A stretch of DNA of 64,000 bases from Parelaphostrongylus tenuis (lineage: Eukaryota; Nematoda; Chromadorea; Rhabditida; Metastrongylidae). Shown here one piece after another: positions 53,862-64,000 of the stretch (the first letter of the stretch is position 1; each line of letters begins with the position of its first letter). A program made the translations under genes and the position numbers. The notes beneath the pieces were generated by a model, which worked only from the letters and a program-made list of their open reading frames with translations, was not told where the DNA came from and did not search any database. The stretch is taken from NCBI GenBank assembly GCA_019055375.1, contig JAHQIW010007315.1, positions 62,001 through 126,000 on the forward strand, given 5' to 3'.

Positions 53862-54320
53862 AGAACAATTGCAGAAAGTCTCTGTCTTATTAAACTCCGG
53901 AACCAAATTATCCCTTATTGATGAAGAACTCGCACAAGAGCTTCAATTATCCATGATAGACAAAGTCAAATTACGTTTGAATTTATTTCGCTCTCATAGA
54001 GCACCGAAATTCCCATTTGACGTGCAGGATGCAAACGGCCACCAACTTTCACTATTCGCTTTAACGTACAACGCTCTCATAAAGCCGCTTAAGCAACCAA
54101 AAATGTGTCCAGGAGGCTTCGATTCCGCTCGTGAAAACGATATTCACAGTGATACCAACGAAAACAAATCTAATGTCAACCATCCATCCTGATCGAATGT
54201 GACCACCTTTATGTGCTCTATCAAAAAACGACAACCCCTACATTGATTCTACACTTTCTTTCTAGGCATCGCGGAAACCTATACACAGGGAAAAGCAAAA
54301 ACTCGATAGAAACGCGACGA
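53862..54320 (+). pseudogene. Second BEL/Pao fragment, protease region
   Basis: The frame 53869-54192 contains LLNSGTKLSLIDEELAQ, matching the protease remnant of the first BEL element, and continues with FPFDVQDANGHQL. The catalytic Asp is Asn in both copies. The likely continuation near 54245-54320 (after a frameshift) precedes RT in BEL elements, but RT is absent here. Confidence 0.75.
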
Positions 54321-56274
54321 ATACAAAACACCAGCGTATACTGACTAATTATGCAAGCAACCCCTACTCTTGCCCATTATGGCGAAATAGAAGCGAAATT
54401 TGGCTAATTCGCTTCATGCACAACACCAACGAGTAATCAGTCAAACATAGAATGCAAAATTGAACAAATCTCAAGATGCAGTGGCCGGGCATTCCCAAAA
54501 TGCCACGCTCCATATGCACTTCCACGGCTTCGCTTGTTTCTGTCTGAGAATCTCAGTACTGTGGATTTCTGCCCACAAACTCAAAAATCGGTTCTAAAGT
54601 GAATTTTGTTTACTTACTACGACTCGGTGTTATGAGCGATTAATCTTCTATTCGGGAATGTCGTTTATACTGATGACGGGAAGAGTCTAGTGAGCGTTTC
54701 AAATACAAGAAGAGAGTGTTAAAAAACATGAAATCTTAAATATGCAACATCCAGATTGATTGATGATTTCTCGTGATTTAGTTTTTTTTTCAATTGACGC
54801 AGTATTTTAAGCCAAAAACGCTCTTTTCAAGCAATTCGAAGATGTTAATGACGGGAAGAGGCTAGTAAACGTTTCAAATGCGGAAAGAGAATGTCAGAAA
54901 ACACAAAATAATAAACCCATTGCATTCAGATTGATTGAGGTTTTTCGTGAATTTTTATCTCTACATCGATGCAATATTTCAAGCGAAGTTCACTATCCTC
55001 TTCCAGTCGTCAATACCAACGATATGTGCGGAACTCTCATGAACTCAAAGAATCCGAATCTCCCAGTATAAAATCAACATCTTTAGTAAACGAATACGTT
55101 CTCTACTTCTAATGCGTTTCTCGTGGCCCACCTTATAAGAATGAGAGTGTCTTTTTTGGACATCATTCTTTTGACCGTCATAGATATCTCTGTGTTACAA
55201 TTATTAAAATCAGGCATGTAGAGCACGTAGAGATCGATTCGTTTCGTGCACCGAAGCCTCACGTTTTCTTGAACACCTCCTGTCGTCGTCACCAATGAGT
55301 CGTGGGATTCTGAAGTACAACACCTTCCATGACCATTTACATATTGTTACTTCATCATTGTCCTCTTGATGTATTTTGGCACAATATTATGCAGTATTGG
55401 CCAAAAGTTCGAGGGCCTCCTTATCATCGAAGCTTAAGAGTGTCAAACTGATTCGCCTTTCCTCAGTCGACCACTTCGAAAGCACACTTATGAAATAGTG
55501 AATGTTAAGTGACAAGAACGAACAAACGAGAATTATGTAACACTGACTACTTTACTAAGCACATCTATGGCTTATTGCACAGAGCTTTTCCGTATGCAAA
55601 TAAATTCGACATCTCTTCGCATATGTGAACCATAAATGATTCGTAAAACTCAGCATAGTGCATGCGTTAAGCGATAACGTGGAGAAGGGTAAGCAAAAGA
55701 CGACCAAGTGTGTGATTTACTGATGGACGATTACAACCATCTGAACCTGATCACATTGAGGTTATTTTAAATTCTTGAACTTGATGGAGGTAGATAAATT
55801 CGCCTTGAGGGCTAGCAACAAGCAAAAGGCATAGAAGTACGCAAATGAACTTGCATGTACAAAGGAAAAGGTTGTAACGACGAATAATGCTCTCAGTAAG
55901 GAGAAATGAATATATAAACTTCAGAAATTATTAGAAAGATAAAATGGAACGCTCTTCCATGATTCTACATAGATCCCAATTCTTTAAGTACGCTGATAAA
56001 CCAATTTATTGAGTCATTATTGACAAATCATCCGTTGATTAGTGATTTTTTTCTTATATGCGATTTGTTAAGTGGTGAAACCTCTTTTCGATTGCATCGA
56101 TGACTGACGCAGGTTCTAACCGATGATCCTACACTCAATCAAACTCATAGCACTCATAGTGCGCATGAGCGAAGTCTTCTCAAAATCAGCTGACGCCTCA
56201 CAACGTGTGGCCGGTTTGCGCGACTCCGTTTTTGGAAATTATCTCATCATGATAATCCAGAAAAACGCACTCTG
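54321..56274. other. No gene recognised
   Basis: Two related stretches near 54670-54770 and 54850-54950 (GACGGGAAGAG...GTTTCAAAT, then TGATTGA) look like a local duplication. No exon or element end that I can support. Confidence 0.35.
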
Positions 56275-56590
56275 ATAGCTAAACACAGATTCTTGACGGG
56301 GTTGTAGTATTAGCCCACGTCTCTGCTGCACGACTAGGAGGACTGTCGAGTCGAAAAGATAAGCACGGATTTTGAGGTCCGCTATCTGGTCGGTGGTTTC
56401 TTTGAGAGGCGCGAATGCAGCCCATGCTGCTTTCCTTCTTGTCTGGACACTCCTTCATATTGTTCTCCATGTTCATGGAACGTCCAAGGTATACGCACGA
56501 GGTGGTCTCTTGACCCTTCACGGACGGCGCCATTTTTGACTTACGCGCGGTTCGAACGGCTACGAAGAGAGCCTCGCTAATGCGAGTGTG
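56275..56590 (-). pseudogene. RTE-type retrotransposon relic, different subfamily
   Basis: On the minus strand VKGQETTSCVYLGRSMNMEN resembles the YLGREINM region of RTE reverse transcriptase. Later parts (AAWA-like, then LIRAYLFDST-like) are in shifted frames. More diverged than the copies at 7361 and 48344. Confidence 0.65.
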
Positions 56591-57965
56591 GTAGTTTTCT
56601 GATGAAATTTATATATTTTTTCGTCAACAAATGTGATTCCTGTGTCATCAAATGCTCAAACATGATAAAACAGACTTCACTAAGGTTATGGTAACGGGGT
56701 GTACCAGCCGTTGCCACTAATTTGCTTCACTGAGTTGATGAATCAGTGTTGCCGCTGACGGCGTAGATATTCGAGTTATTATAGTGAGTAATAAGACAAC
56801 TTAGAGACATATACATAAGTACAATGTTAATACAATAAGAACATAGTAATAATAACTGTATAACTAGGATAGAACTGCGATATGACTAAGTGCGCAGTGA
56901 TAAAGTGGAACGATAAAAACTGAGGATTGATTAGTGAGTAAAGTGAACTGCTAATAGGAGCTAAGATTGCGGGGCTTGACTAGGCGGTAGACATCGGGAT
57001 GCAGTCATGTTTGCCCCGGGCAGGACCTAAACACCGATGGTGGGAGCCAGTGGGTGATTATATACCTCGGAATGTTTCTCCAGGACTAGATATATATTTA
57101 TGGACTGGAACACATCCCCGGTGGCGGGCCAAACAGAACCCATAGGAATTGGCCCACCACCGTAGCCGTGAGGGCCTCTCACAATGCTATGAACTTCAAT
57201 AGCAACTGGTAAAATGAGAATATAATGAAAAATAGAACGACTAGAGGTGAACTTATCAAAGCAGAATAGACGAGTGACAATAGCGAGCGCTCACGGAGCG
57301 CGCACATTGCGAAAATGGCCCGAACCGCGATGATACCACAACAGCCGCCGTGGACACGCCCCTTAACCATCTGCCCTGGAGCAAATTCCGTTCTTCTTTC
57401 AGGCTACCACGACTCGTCCAGAAAAGTAACAACGGCTCCGTGGAACTCTTGCCACAAAGGTTATTTTTATTAGAGATAACGTAATTGCTCCATTTGTAAT
57501 CCACACTTTCAAAGGCAAAATCAACTATTCATAAAAGGGCTATATTTAAAACCTTTATCGAACAATTTTATAATATTTTATTCATTTTACTTACAATTCT
57601 TTATAAAAGTACTTTTGTAGAAGTTTTTTCAATCATAATTTAATTGCTCCTGGCAAAAAAATTCGTAAAAAATCGAAATCTAGTTACATAATCCCAAAAA
57701 ATCCTCTTGAAATAGAAAAAATTCACTGCGATTGTAAAACGTTCTCTTTCAATTATTACTGAAACGTATTATGGATATAATTACCCTCAACAAGCTTATT
57801 ATCAAAATCAAAATCTTTAAAGTCTTTGACTGACAAAAAAAAAGCATTAAAAAGGTAAGAGAGTTTCTTCAATGACAACTGGAACTGCATTACTTTTTGC
57901 AAGGATGGGATGTTTTCCCTTGAAAAAGGCAAGATTTTGGTAATCAATAGTGTTAGATACTTACT
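56591..57965. other. Mostly unassigned, one GC-rich block
   Basis: 56980-57180 is GC-rich (GGTGGCGGGCCAAAC, CCACCACCGTAGCCGTGAG) and looks like repeat DNA. No supported exon. Confidence 0.3.
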
Positions 57966-57966
57966 T

Positions 57967-58056
57967 AGATGCATAGGTGGTCCGTCTTTACTAGTTGTGC
58001 GTACCCCAACACATAATCCAAATGGTATATTACTGGTCATGCTTACGATATTCCTT
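57967..58056 (-). CDS. Possible isolated exon, minus strand
   Basis: Between acceptor TTACCTCAG and donor CTAA|GTAAGT the frame encodes SNIPFGLCVGVRTTSKDG and a few more residues. Splice sites are good but no partner exon was found, and the + strand is also open here. It lies directly next to the + strand gene at 58092. Confidence 0.25.
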
Positions 58057-58091
58057 TGTTTCCTGAGGTAACCTTGCAAAGGCGCTTACAG

Positions 58092-59308
58092 GTCTTCAGA
58101 AGTCGTTTCCGAGGAATGGATTTCGGCAATGAAACCTTATCCGGGCTTCCTTGTTGATTCGGAGATGATGTCGGGCCGAAATTAAAGGCAGAAGTAGGAA
58201 AGGAAATTAATCAACTGCTCACGGATGATGTGAAAGCCGAATTTCATCATCAGTATGTAAGTATATCATTAGCGTTAATCTTACTAAAATTATTCCCACA
58301 AAAGTCTCATCAGTGATAAAAAAACTAAATCGTTTTTTGAGAATAATAATCCTCTGTGAGCCTAAACGTCTAATGGAGCACGCACCACTCTTCGTGAACG
58401 TTCGAACGACGAGCCCAAGTGAGGGTCATAATGACCCTCATCGTCCGCAAAGGATTAATGACAAAACCATTCAACTCGAATTGCTTCACTTTGCATCATG
58501 AATTCTTCAAGAACTGTGTCTTCTCCTTTTTTTACACGTAACCCCAATCTTTTTTACCTCTTCGATGAGTTCATTGAGCATCATCTTCGCCTCACTGGTA
58601 CTTTTCCAAAAGACAGTATTAGAATTTTGAGGTATATCTTAATAGCCCCATTGAGTAACTTCTTGCGTTACTTCCACAACAGGAGACCTGTTCTTCTCAT
58701 GATGGAACACAATATCATAGTGAAAGACCAATTCAAGAAGAGTTTTCAATGGTTTAGATTCTAATCAGTATGATATGCTTAGGAGGTGAGATATGCTGCT
58801 CTAAGGATATATATTACATTTGTTGAATAGCATATTATTCAATATTTCTTCCATTGGAGCAATACATGGTGTTACCTAATCCATTACTGTATATAGTTTA
58901 GAGCACAGCGAAGCCGACCAGTGTTTTACGAAACTATACCGTTTAGTTGGTGTAAACTGCTCTTTTGTTAGGTTCAGGTCAGACTAATCTCCGAAAAAAT
59001 GCGTATATCATTGTTGGCAATGCCCAAGACCGACTACCCGAATGCGGCATTCTTCAGGATCAACAGTTTGATCACTGTGAGGTAAACATGAGATTGTAAA
59101 CCATAATTTATTCTAACAGCTGACGTTTTAGTGGTTTCGTCTCCTAAGAGCCTGGAAAGATCAAGTAGCCTACAACACAATGAGCGAAATCTCCATTACT
59201 CTACGAAAAAAAAAGCTCCAAACCTATATTTCGATCGCATCAAGCGCAGAACAACTTTTCAAATTTTACACCACTTTTCAAAAGACGGCTACTGAGTTGT
59301 CCAAGTGA
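58092..59308 (+). CDS. Unrecognised four-exon gene with an apparent frameshift
   Basis: Exon candidates: 58092-58256, 58361-58418, 58978-59081 and 59132-59308. Splice phases agree at the three junctions. Exon 1, after GCGCTTACAG, reads EEWISAMKPYPGFLVDSE in one frame, then from about 58165 continues one frame over with LKAEVGKEINQLLTDDVKAE, so it has a frameshift or a sequence error. Exon 2 gives LMEHAPLFVNVRTTSP; exon 3 NAYIIVGNAQDRLPECGI; exon 4 starts WFRLLRAWKDQVAYN and ends KTATELSK with TGA. The C-terminus is helical, Lys-rich and without membrane spans. I do not recognise the family. A first exon with the start codon was not found. If the frameshift is real, this is a pseudogene. Confidence 0.5.
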
Positions 59309-59399
59309 AGATCAACCGTACAGAGACCACATGGACCGCTAATGCATCTCCAATATTGAGATAAGTTTGGTGAATATTACGTGTGATAAGAAGGCTCCA

Positions 59400-59720
59400 C
59401 TCCTGTGGTGTTGGATTCATGTTTAACGAGAATGCTTCTAAAATCTTACACAATGAGGTTTTATGCTCCTTTGAGAAACTACTGACATTTACTTCAAAAA
59501 CTTCCCCCTTTATGTGCCTGTGTCTTATGCGAACCTAGTTGGATGATTTCTCTCTCTAAGCTAGATGTCCCCATATATGAAATAGAATAGCCTACCAGTT
59601 TCGCCGATGTACTTGTCCTTGCTCGTTCTTGAAAAGACTAGCTAAACTGTACCTGCACTGTTGTAAACGCCGTCCCATCTTTATCGTTAAAATGCACTAT
59701 GCACTCTTGCATTCTATATG
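59400..59720 (-). pseudogene. Penelope-like element fragment, GIY-YIG region
   Basis: The minus strand has KDKYIGETGR, the YIG motif, then in shifted frames SHKTQAHKGEVFEVNV and KILEAFSLNMNPT, the same order as in the fragment at 38010-38602. Reverse transcriptase is not present. Confidence 0.75.
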
Positions 59721-60144
59721 GCCGATTCTAAAAGTGATCGTGAATTAACTGGCGACTCCTCTAACTTCACTTAATAGCTACACTTATTTCGTTTGAAAAT
59801 GATGGAACGATAAACGAGACTTTGCTTTCGCTGGAGTTTCCGTTTTGGAGCGCGTTATTCTGCTTAGAGTTATTCGAAAAGGGCAATTTTTGAAGGCATC
59901 AGAAATCTTTACTTTCTGACTCAGTTTCAGAAATTCCATCTTCCGCTCTCTTCCCGTACACACACTGGTAGCTGTTCGAAACGTTCTTCACAAGTGCCTT
60001 CTCGTATGCGAAAGGTGGGAGGAAAGGTCTAAAACGACTGATGTTCAAAACTAATTAATTTGCCTGCTTATGTGAGACTGAAAATCCGTAGACTCTTCTT
60101 CTGTCGTAGTTGTCAAAATGCTTGATTGAGTAGGCATATCAACT

Positions 60145-60225
60145 GGATCTTTCAATGTCTTGAAGAAGGCAAAATCGCCGAAACGTGATGCTTCAATAAA
60201 TCTTTCCCTTAACAACCTCATGTGT
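60145..60225 (+). repeat. Penelope-like 3' hairpin with AATAAA
   Basis: CTTGAAGAAGGCAAAATCGC followed by CGAAACGTGATGC and AATAAATC. Opposite orientation to the GIY-YIG fragment just to its left. Confidence 0.55.
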
Positions 60226-60339
60226 ACTCATTGAGAAAACAGTGAATTCATTCCATTTCGCAGTTTTTTCTCTTTTACATAGTTGTATTAGAAAGCCATA
60301 TGTTTGTGAAAAAAATTTTCGTCAGTCAATCTACATGTA

Positions 60340-60645
60340 GAGCGCATGTGGCGCAGTGGTTAGAGGTGCTCTGCGTTGCACGCGAGGTCAATGGTTCGAT
60401 CTCGCGCTCATGGCTCACCATAACATCCATCCCTCCGGGGTCGGTAAATTGGTATCAGGCAGGTCTCAGACTTGTCTGCGAAGATAAGCAGCACTGACTC
60501 GGTCAGCGGGAGGCCACCGCGAGTCATTGTAAAGGCCAGATATGCATTCAATCACCTCAAACGAAGTTAAAAATTGAAGATGAATGCATGGCGCATCCCT
60601 CAGGGATTGATCAACGCCGAGAGCTTTGTCCTTTTTATCCTTTTA
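60340..60645 (+). mobile_element. tRNA-derived SINE, family 1, best-preserved copy
   Basis: The head starts GAGCGCATGTGGCGCAGTGG (A box) with B box GGTTCGATCTC at 60393-60403. The ends of the head, GAGCGC and GCGCTC, pair as an acceptor stem would. The body follows (CCATCCCTCCGGGGTCGGTA) and the tail GGGATTGATCAACGCCGAG ends in TTTTTATCCTTTT. Transcribed by RNA polymerase III if active. All other family 1 copies in the window are on the opposite strand. Confidence 0.9.
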
Positions 60646-61100
60646 ATTTACATGTATCCCTCAGTTGTTTCTTAGTTATACGGTCAATTAATTCAAATAT
60701 AAATCACTAATCGGCTGCTTTTCATTTTTCCATTAACAAAATTCGTTTTACATTTGGGTGAGGCATATCTTACCGTTATGTGCCGATTATGATAAGTAAG
60801 GAATCGCGCTCTAACCCAACGGCCACCGTTATTACCGTCTTTGACGTCGTTGCGAGACCCAAATGAAGCCAAATCATAGGTAGCAAGTCTTTCACGGTTG
60901 TGTGCTGCTTATTCACGCCGTTCTCATCTGACGGGCAAATTTGTTATGCTGTTTTCGGCTCATCTACTAATTGAATTAAACTTTGAAATCACTGAAGTTT
61001 TGTGGCTATCATTCCAACAGTAATTGCTACTATAATTTAAGATGTGATTTTCAAATCGAAATATGTTTATTCAGTTTCACTATTTAATGATGGAAGACAG
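60646..61100. other. No gene recognised
   Basis: 60800-60870 has a tRNA-like flavour (CGCTCTAACCCAACGGCCAC, minus orientation) but no B box in place. Confidence 0.3.
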
Positions 61101-61895
61101 GTCTTATTCTAATGCAAGCGGTCACCTGTGGGTCCTCCTCGGGCACACCGAAAAACGCAATTGGGTATTTTGCAGACATCCAAGCACTTGATCGAACCCA
61201 TCGCGTTTCAAAGGCCGTCACTGCCGATGGAACACGATGTGACGGCGATTTCATTCCTATCGCGAGTCTCAAGCTGATGAAAAACCGTGCTTTTTCCGCT
61301 GGTTTGAAACTGTCGGTTCAGAGTGATATCGATAACATGAGAAGAAATGAATCCTAACGACGCCACAGAGACCTCATGTGGGCTTGTTCCTGATGTCTTA
61401 CTAGCAAATGAGGGGCAACGCATGAAGCTCAGTCCTCAAGTGAAAATAAGCACGAAAACGGCTCCAGGAAAGTGGAGACAATCTACAACTTCAAGTATTC
61501 TCAAGAATTATCCTGAATGGGCACGCTTCATTCCTTACGTGAAATTGATTACTGCTGTACCGAAAAAAACATGTGCGTTATTATGGATAGAGGTCAATGT
61601 TCTTTGTAGCCAAGCTCATCCGAATATTACTATGGATCCTACGTTTATGACTTTCGATGATTCAGGTAAATCAGCCTTTCTTAGTCTAAATAATAATTTA
61701 TGTGACTTGCTTGGTAGTGTTTATCAGTTTTGTTTTCATGTCGTATTCTTCAGACACAATGGGCTAGAGAAAATGTTTAGTGTACAATATTTATGCACAA
61801 TCATGGTGGAGGGGGATCCAAGGAGTCTTTTTTTTAGGCCGTTTCGCAAAGTGAATCACGACTATTTTGCCGTTGTCTTCTCGAATAAGACATGA
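61084..61895. other. Open stretch of unknown nature (both strands)
   Basis: The + frames 61112-61357 and 61347-61895 and the minus frame 61084-61272 are all open. Composition on the + strand up to about 61660 looks coding-like (RCDGDFIPIASLKLMK; later TFMTFDDSGK before a GTAAAT donor-like site). I cannot choose a strand or name a domain. Confidence 0.3.
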
Positions 61896-62030
61896 TATTA
61901 TTTATTTTTGAATTCCAGGTTTCTGGCATCTGAAGCTCTGGGACATTCTACCAGAATTTTTCACCGTACTAACGAACTGAAAGATACATCCAGCACTCTC
62001 GAATAAGCATTTGTTTAGTGTTTCACTAAA

Positions 62031-63610
62031 TATAGCCGTTTATAATCTCATTTTGTCCTGAATGCAAATTGTTTTTCCTGGGAACCTTCCCTGAAAATTT
62101 TTTTTTCGAGAAACATAGACAATGCAACTAGAAGTCAAATGTATCGACGAAGAGAATATTCATCAAATGACATAATTTCAAGTCATTCTTTGCTTTTTGC
62201 CATTATTTGTTTCAATCTCAGGTTCAATCTTCGTTAATGGTGTCTTTTTTCAACTAATGGTGTTTCATATTTCAAACGTGACTTTTGAGCTGTTTTGGTA
62301 TTCTCCAATGTCTATGGAACATTTTGCACTTCCATGTATAGCGAAGGAGCACCTGTTTCACATTACTAATATTCCTGTTAGTATCTGATAGCTGGTTCTA
62401 CAACAAACACGAGCTATAATTCGACATTAAGCTATGAACTGAGGGGTGCACAGTAACTAATGCACTTAAGGCTCTTGCTTTTTCATACTAATGGACATTT
62501 GCAATGCAAATAATGCCTACTTTTAGCGGTATTCAACTATGCATTTTATTCCTACGTCACCATCTTCACTTTCTCACCTTATTTTCTGTTGTAGTGGAAC
62601 TCTTTTTTGTAAAATAAAGAATGAAATTCCCGTCGATGACTAGCATGCGATCATTATTCAAACGAACCTTGAGCTGAACGGTTAGGATATCTTTGAGATG
62701 AAGGTGGTTTGTGAACAGTGTGACTATTATCATGCCCGTAACTGGCGAATAAGTTCTCAAGATAACGTTATCAGGCAATGTTAATATCCGAGTTATGAGA
62801 TTTTCTCTCATTTTACGCGTTTTCGAAAGCATTCGATAGCTTGGAAAACATACATTTCAATATTTAGCGTATTACTGGAAGGACACTTAAAGTATATTAT
62901 CCAAAAGGATATTACATCCTGCTTTCCGAGTAATCACCCCATTGTTGGAAGTTCACCACGGAATTTTTGTTACTTATACAACAAAATTTCGATATCAGGA
63001 TCACTTCATCTCCACGAAAGAATAAAATATTACTAAACGGACTCATATAGATGTATTTTTAATAGGCAGAATGCGCAGATGTCCTAAAAACCACTACTTT
63101 TCAATACAAAGGCTACATAGTTAAAAGAACGCATTTCCATCTGTCTTTTTTTTCAAATTAAAATGGAAGGTGTTATATCATATAGTCACAGTGAGCTTTG
63201 ATACAGTTTGCCTAATTAATGTCTGGGATACTTTTTTGGAAGGAATGCATTTGCTTCGCCTTTGTTTTTCAAGCAATTCGCTATTGTCGTGGAAATTCTA
63301 CTCAGAATATTTATTCATTATTTAATACGTTATGCAATCAAAATCAGTCAAGAACAGTCCCTAAATAAACAGTACCGGTAAACAACTCACTATCGTTGAA
63401 TAAAATTTGTAGTCCTAGAATTATTAGGTTGCAAACCATAAGCTACAACTACACACAACATGAATTCCATACCCATACTATACAAGCCCTTTGTTTATTG
63501 CCTAGAATGCTCAAGAAAGCATTTCTAAATGATTAGAATTGAAGCATTCCAAAGAAGCACACGACTTACTTTTTTCACGGTTGTACTGGTGGAATACAAT
63601 TCTTATTCTA
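62031..63610 (+). repeat. Direct duplicate block, copy 2 (uninterrupted)
   Basis: Matches 37225-37912 and then 39520-40500 without the 1.6-kb insertion, the join being at about 62690. Divergence by eye is perhaps 15-20%, so the duplication or transposition is old. Confidence 0.75.
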
Positions 63611-63890
63611 AATAATACTATCGCATACATCTCTGTCAGATCCGTATACGGCCTTATAGTTGGCTCAATTATCAATGTCTTCAATCTTTTCGTGCAAGCC
63701 GTTGGTGTTCGAGCGAATTCGCACTGCTTACCATGTATGTCGAGTTCATGGAAGCTCATTCCGATTGCTCTAAAAGTTGGAGTTTCAAACCGATCCAGGA
63801 AGAGATGAACATTTTATGAGAACAGTAAAAAAAAAACGAGGCTGTTTTTTGTTAAACGGCAACAAATTAAGAAGCGACCCCTTTCGCTAG
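63611..63890 (+). other. No supported gene
   Basis: The + frame to 63808 contains a hydrophobic run (YGLIVGSIINVFNLFVQAVG), but its first part is inside the duplicated block and no splice sites support it. Confidence 0.3.
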
Positions 63891-64000
63891 TCAAGAATTT
63901 TTCATAAAAGTGTTAGTGGTCACTCGAAAGCTTAAATATTTGGCTACTGCGCTATGTGCTCCTTTTTTGGGAAGACCCTTTATAAACCAGTGGCATTTGA
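63891..64000 (+). repeat. Fold-back element family B, left arm (cut by window end)
   Basis: GTCAAGAATTTTTCATAAAA, GTGTTAGTGGTCACTCGAAA and GCTTAAATATTTGGCTA match the left arm at 8487. The rest lies outside. Confidence 0.6.

Noticed and set aside
60340..60409. Possible functional tRNA gene
   Set aside because: A and B boxes are present and the outer stem pairs, but the anticodon stem is poor and the sequence continues into the repeated SINE body with many copies.

Overview
This is a nematode nuclear genome window, most likely from a strongylid parasite close to the hookworms. The evidence is: AT-rich DNA with short GT-AG introns; acceptors of TTTTCAG type immediately before start codons, as expected for spliced-leader addition; a phosphatidylethanolamine-binding protein close to the Caenorhabditis type; a short tract of the nematode telomere repeat TTAGGC; and several copies of an RTE-clade non-LTR retrotransposon of the kind common in hookworm genomes. 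I ran no database search, so the species is not fixed.

Genes are sparse. From left to right: (1) the partial 3' side of an unrecognised charged protein on the + strand (about 32-1132); (2) a complete five-exon PEBP gene on the + strand (17386-18337); (3) a minus-strand gene for a secreted or membrane-anchored EGF-like protein (exons at 25454-25273, 23651-23536 and 20868-20752, 3' end not found); (4) a minus-strand two-exon gene for a 106-residue membrane protein (33138-31867); (5) an unrecognised + strand gene with four exons and one apparent frameshift (58092-59308). A few further exon-like stretches are listed with low confidence.

Most of the rest is mobile DNA: three tRNA-derived SINE-like families, mariner remnants, RTE fragments, Penelope-like element (PLE) fragments with GIY-YIG endonuclease motifs, and a decayed BEL/Pao retroelement with an env-like region (about 45121-52340). 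That BEL/Pao element was itself hit by a twin-primed RTE copy with an 11-bp target duplication.

The most interesting content is a set of fold-back (inverted-repeat) elements carrying hammerhead ribozyme motifs, usually one in each arm and pointing outward. I count seven elements or derivatives: 10141-10507, 10927-11117, 12050-12862, 15077-15458, 22541-22700, 22896-23403 and 38603-39085. Several motifs keep the full core (CUGANGA, stem II, GAAA) with pairing stems I and III. Two elements lie in an intron of the EGF gene, with ribozymes in the sense direction. One sits between two PLE fragments inside a 1.6-kb insertion whose empty-site relative is present at 62031-63610. Hammerheads in PLEs and retrozymes are known; the divergent fold-back arrangement, and its repetition across unrelated element families in this window, is what I would look at first.
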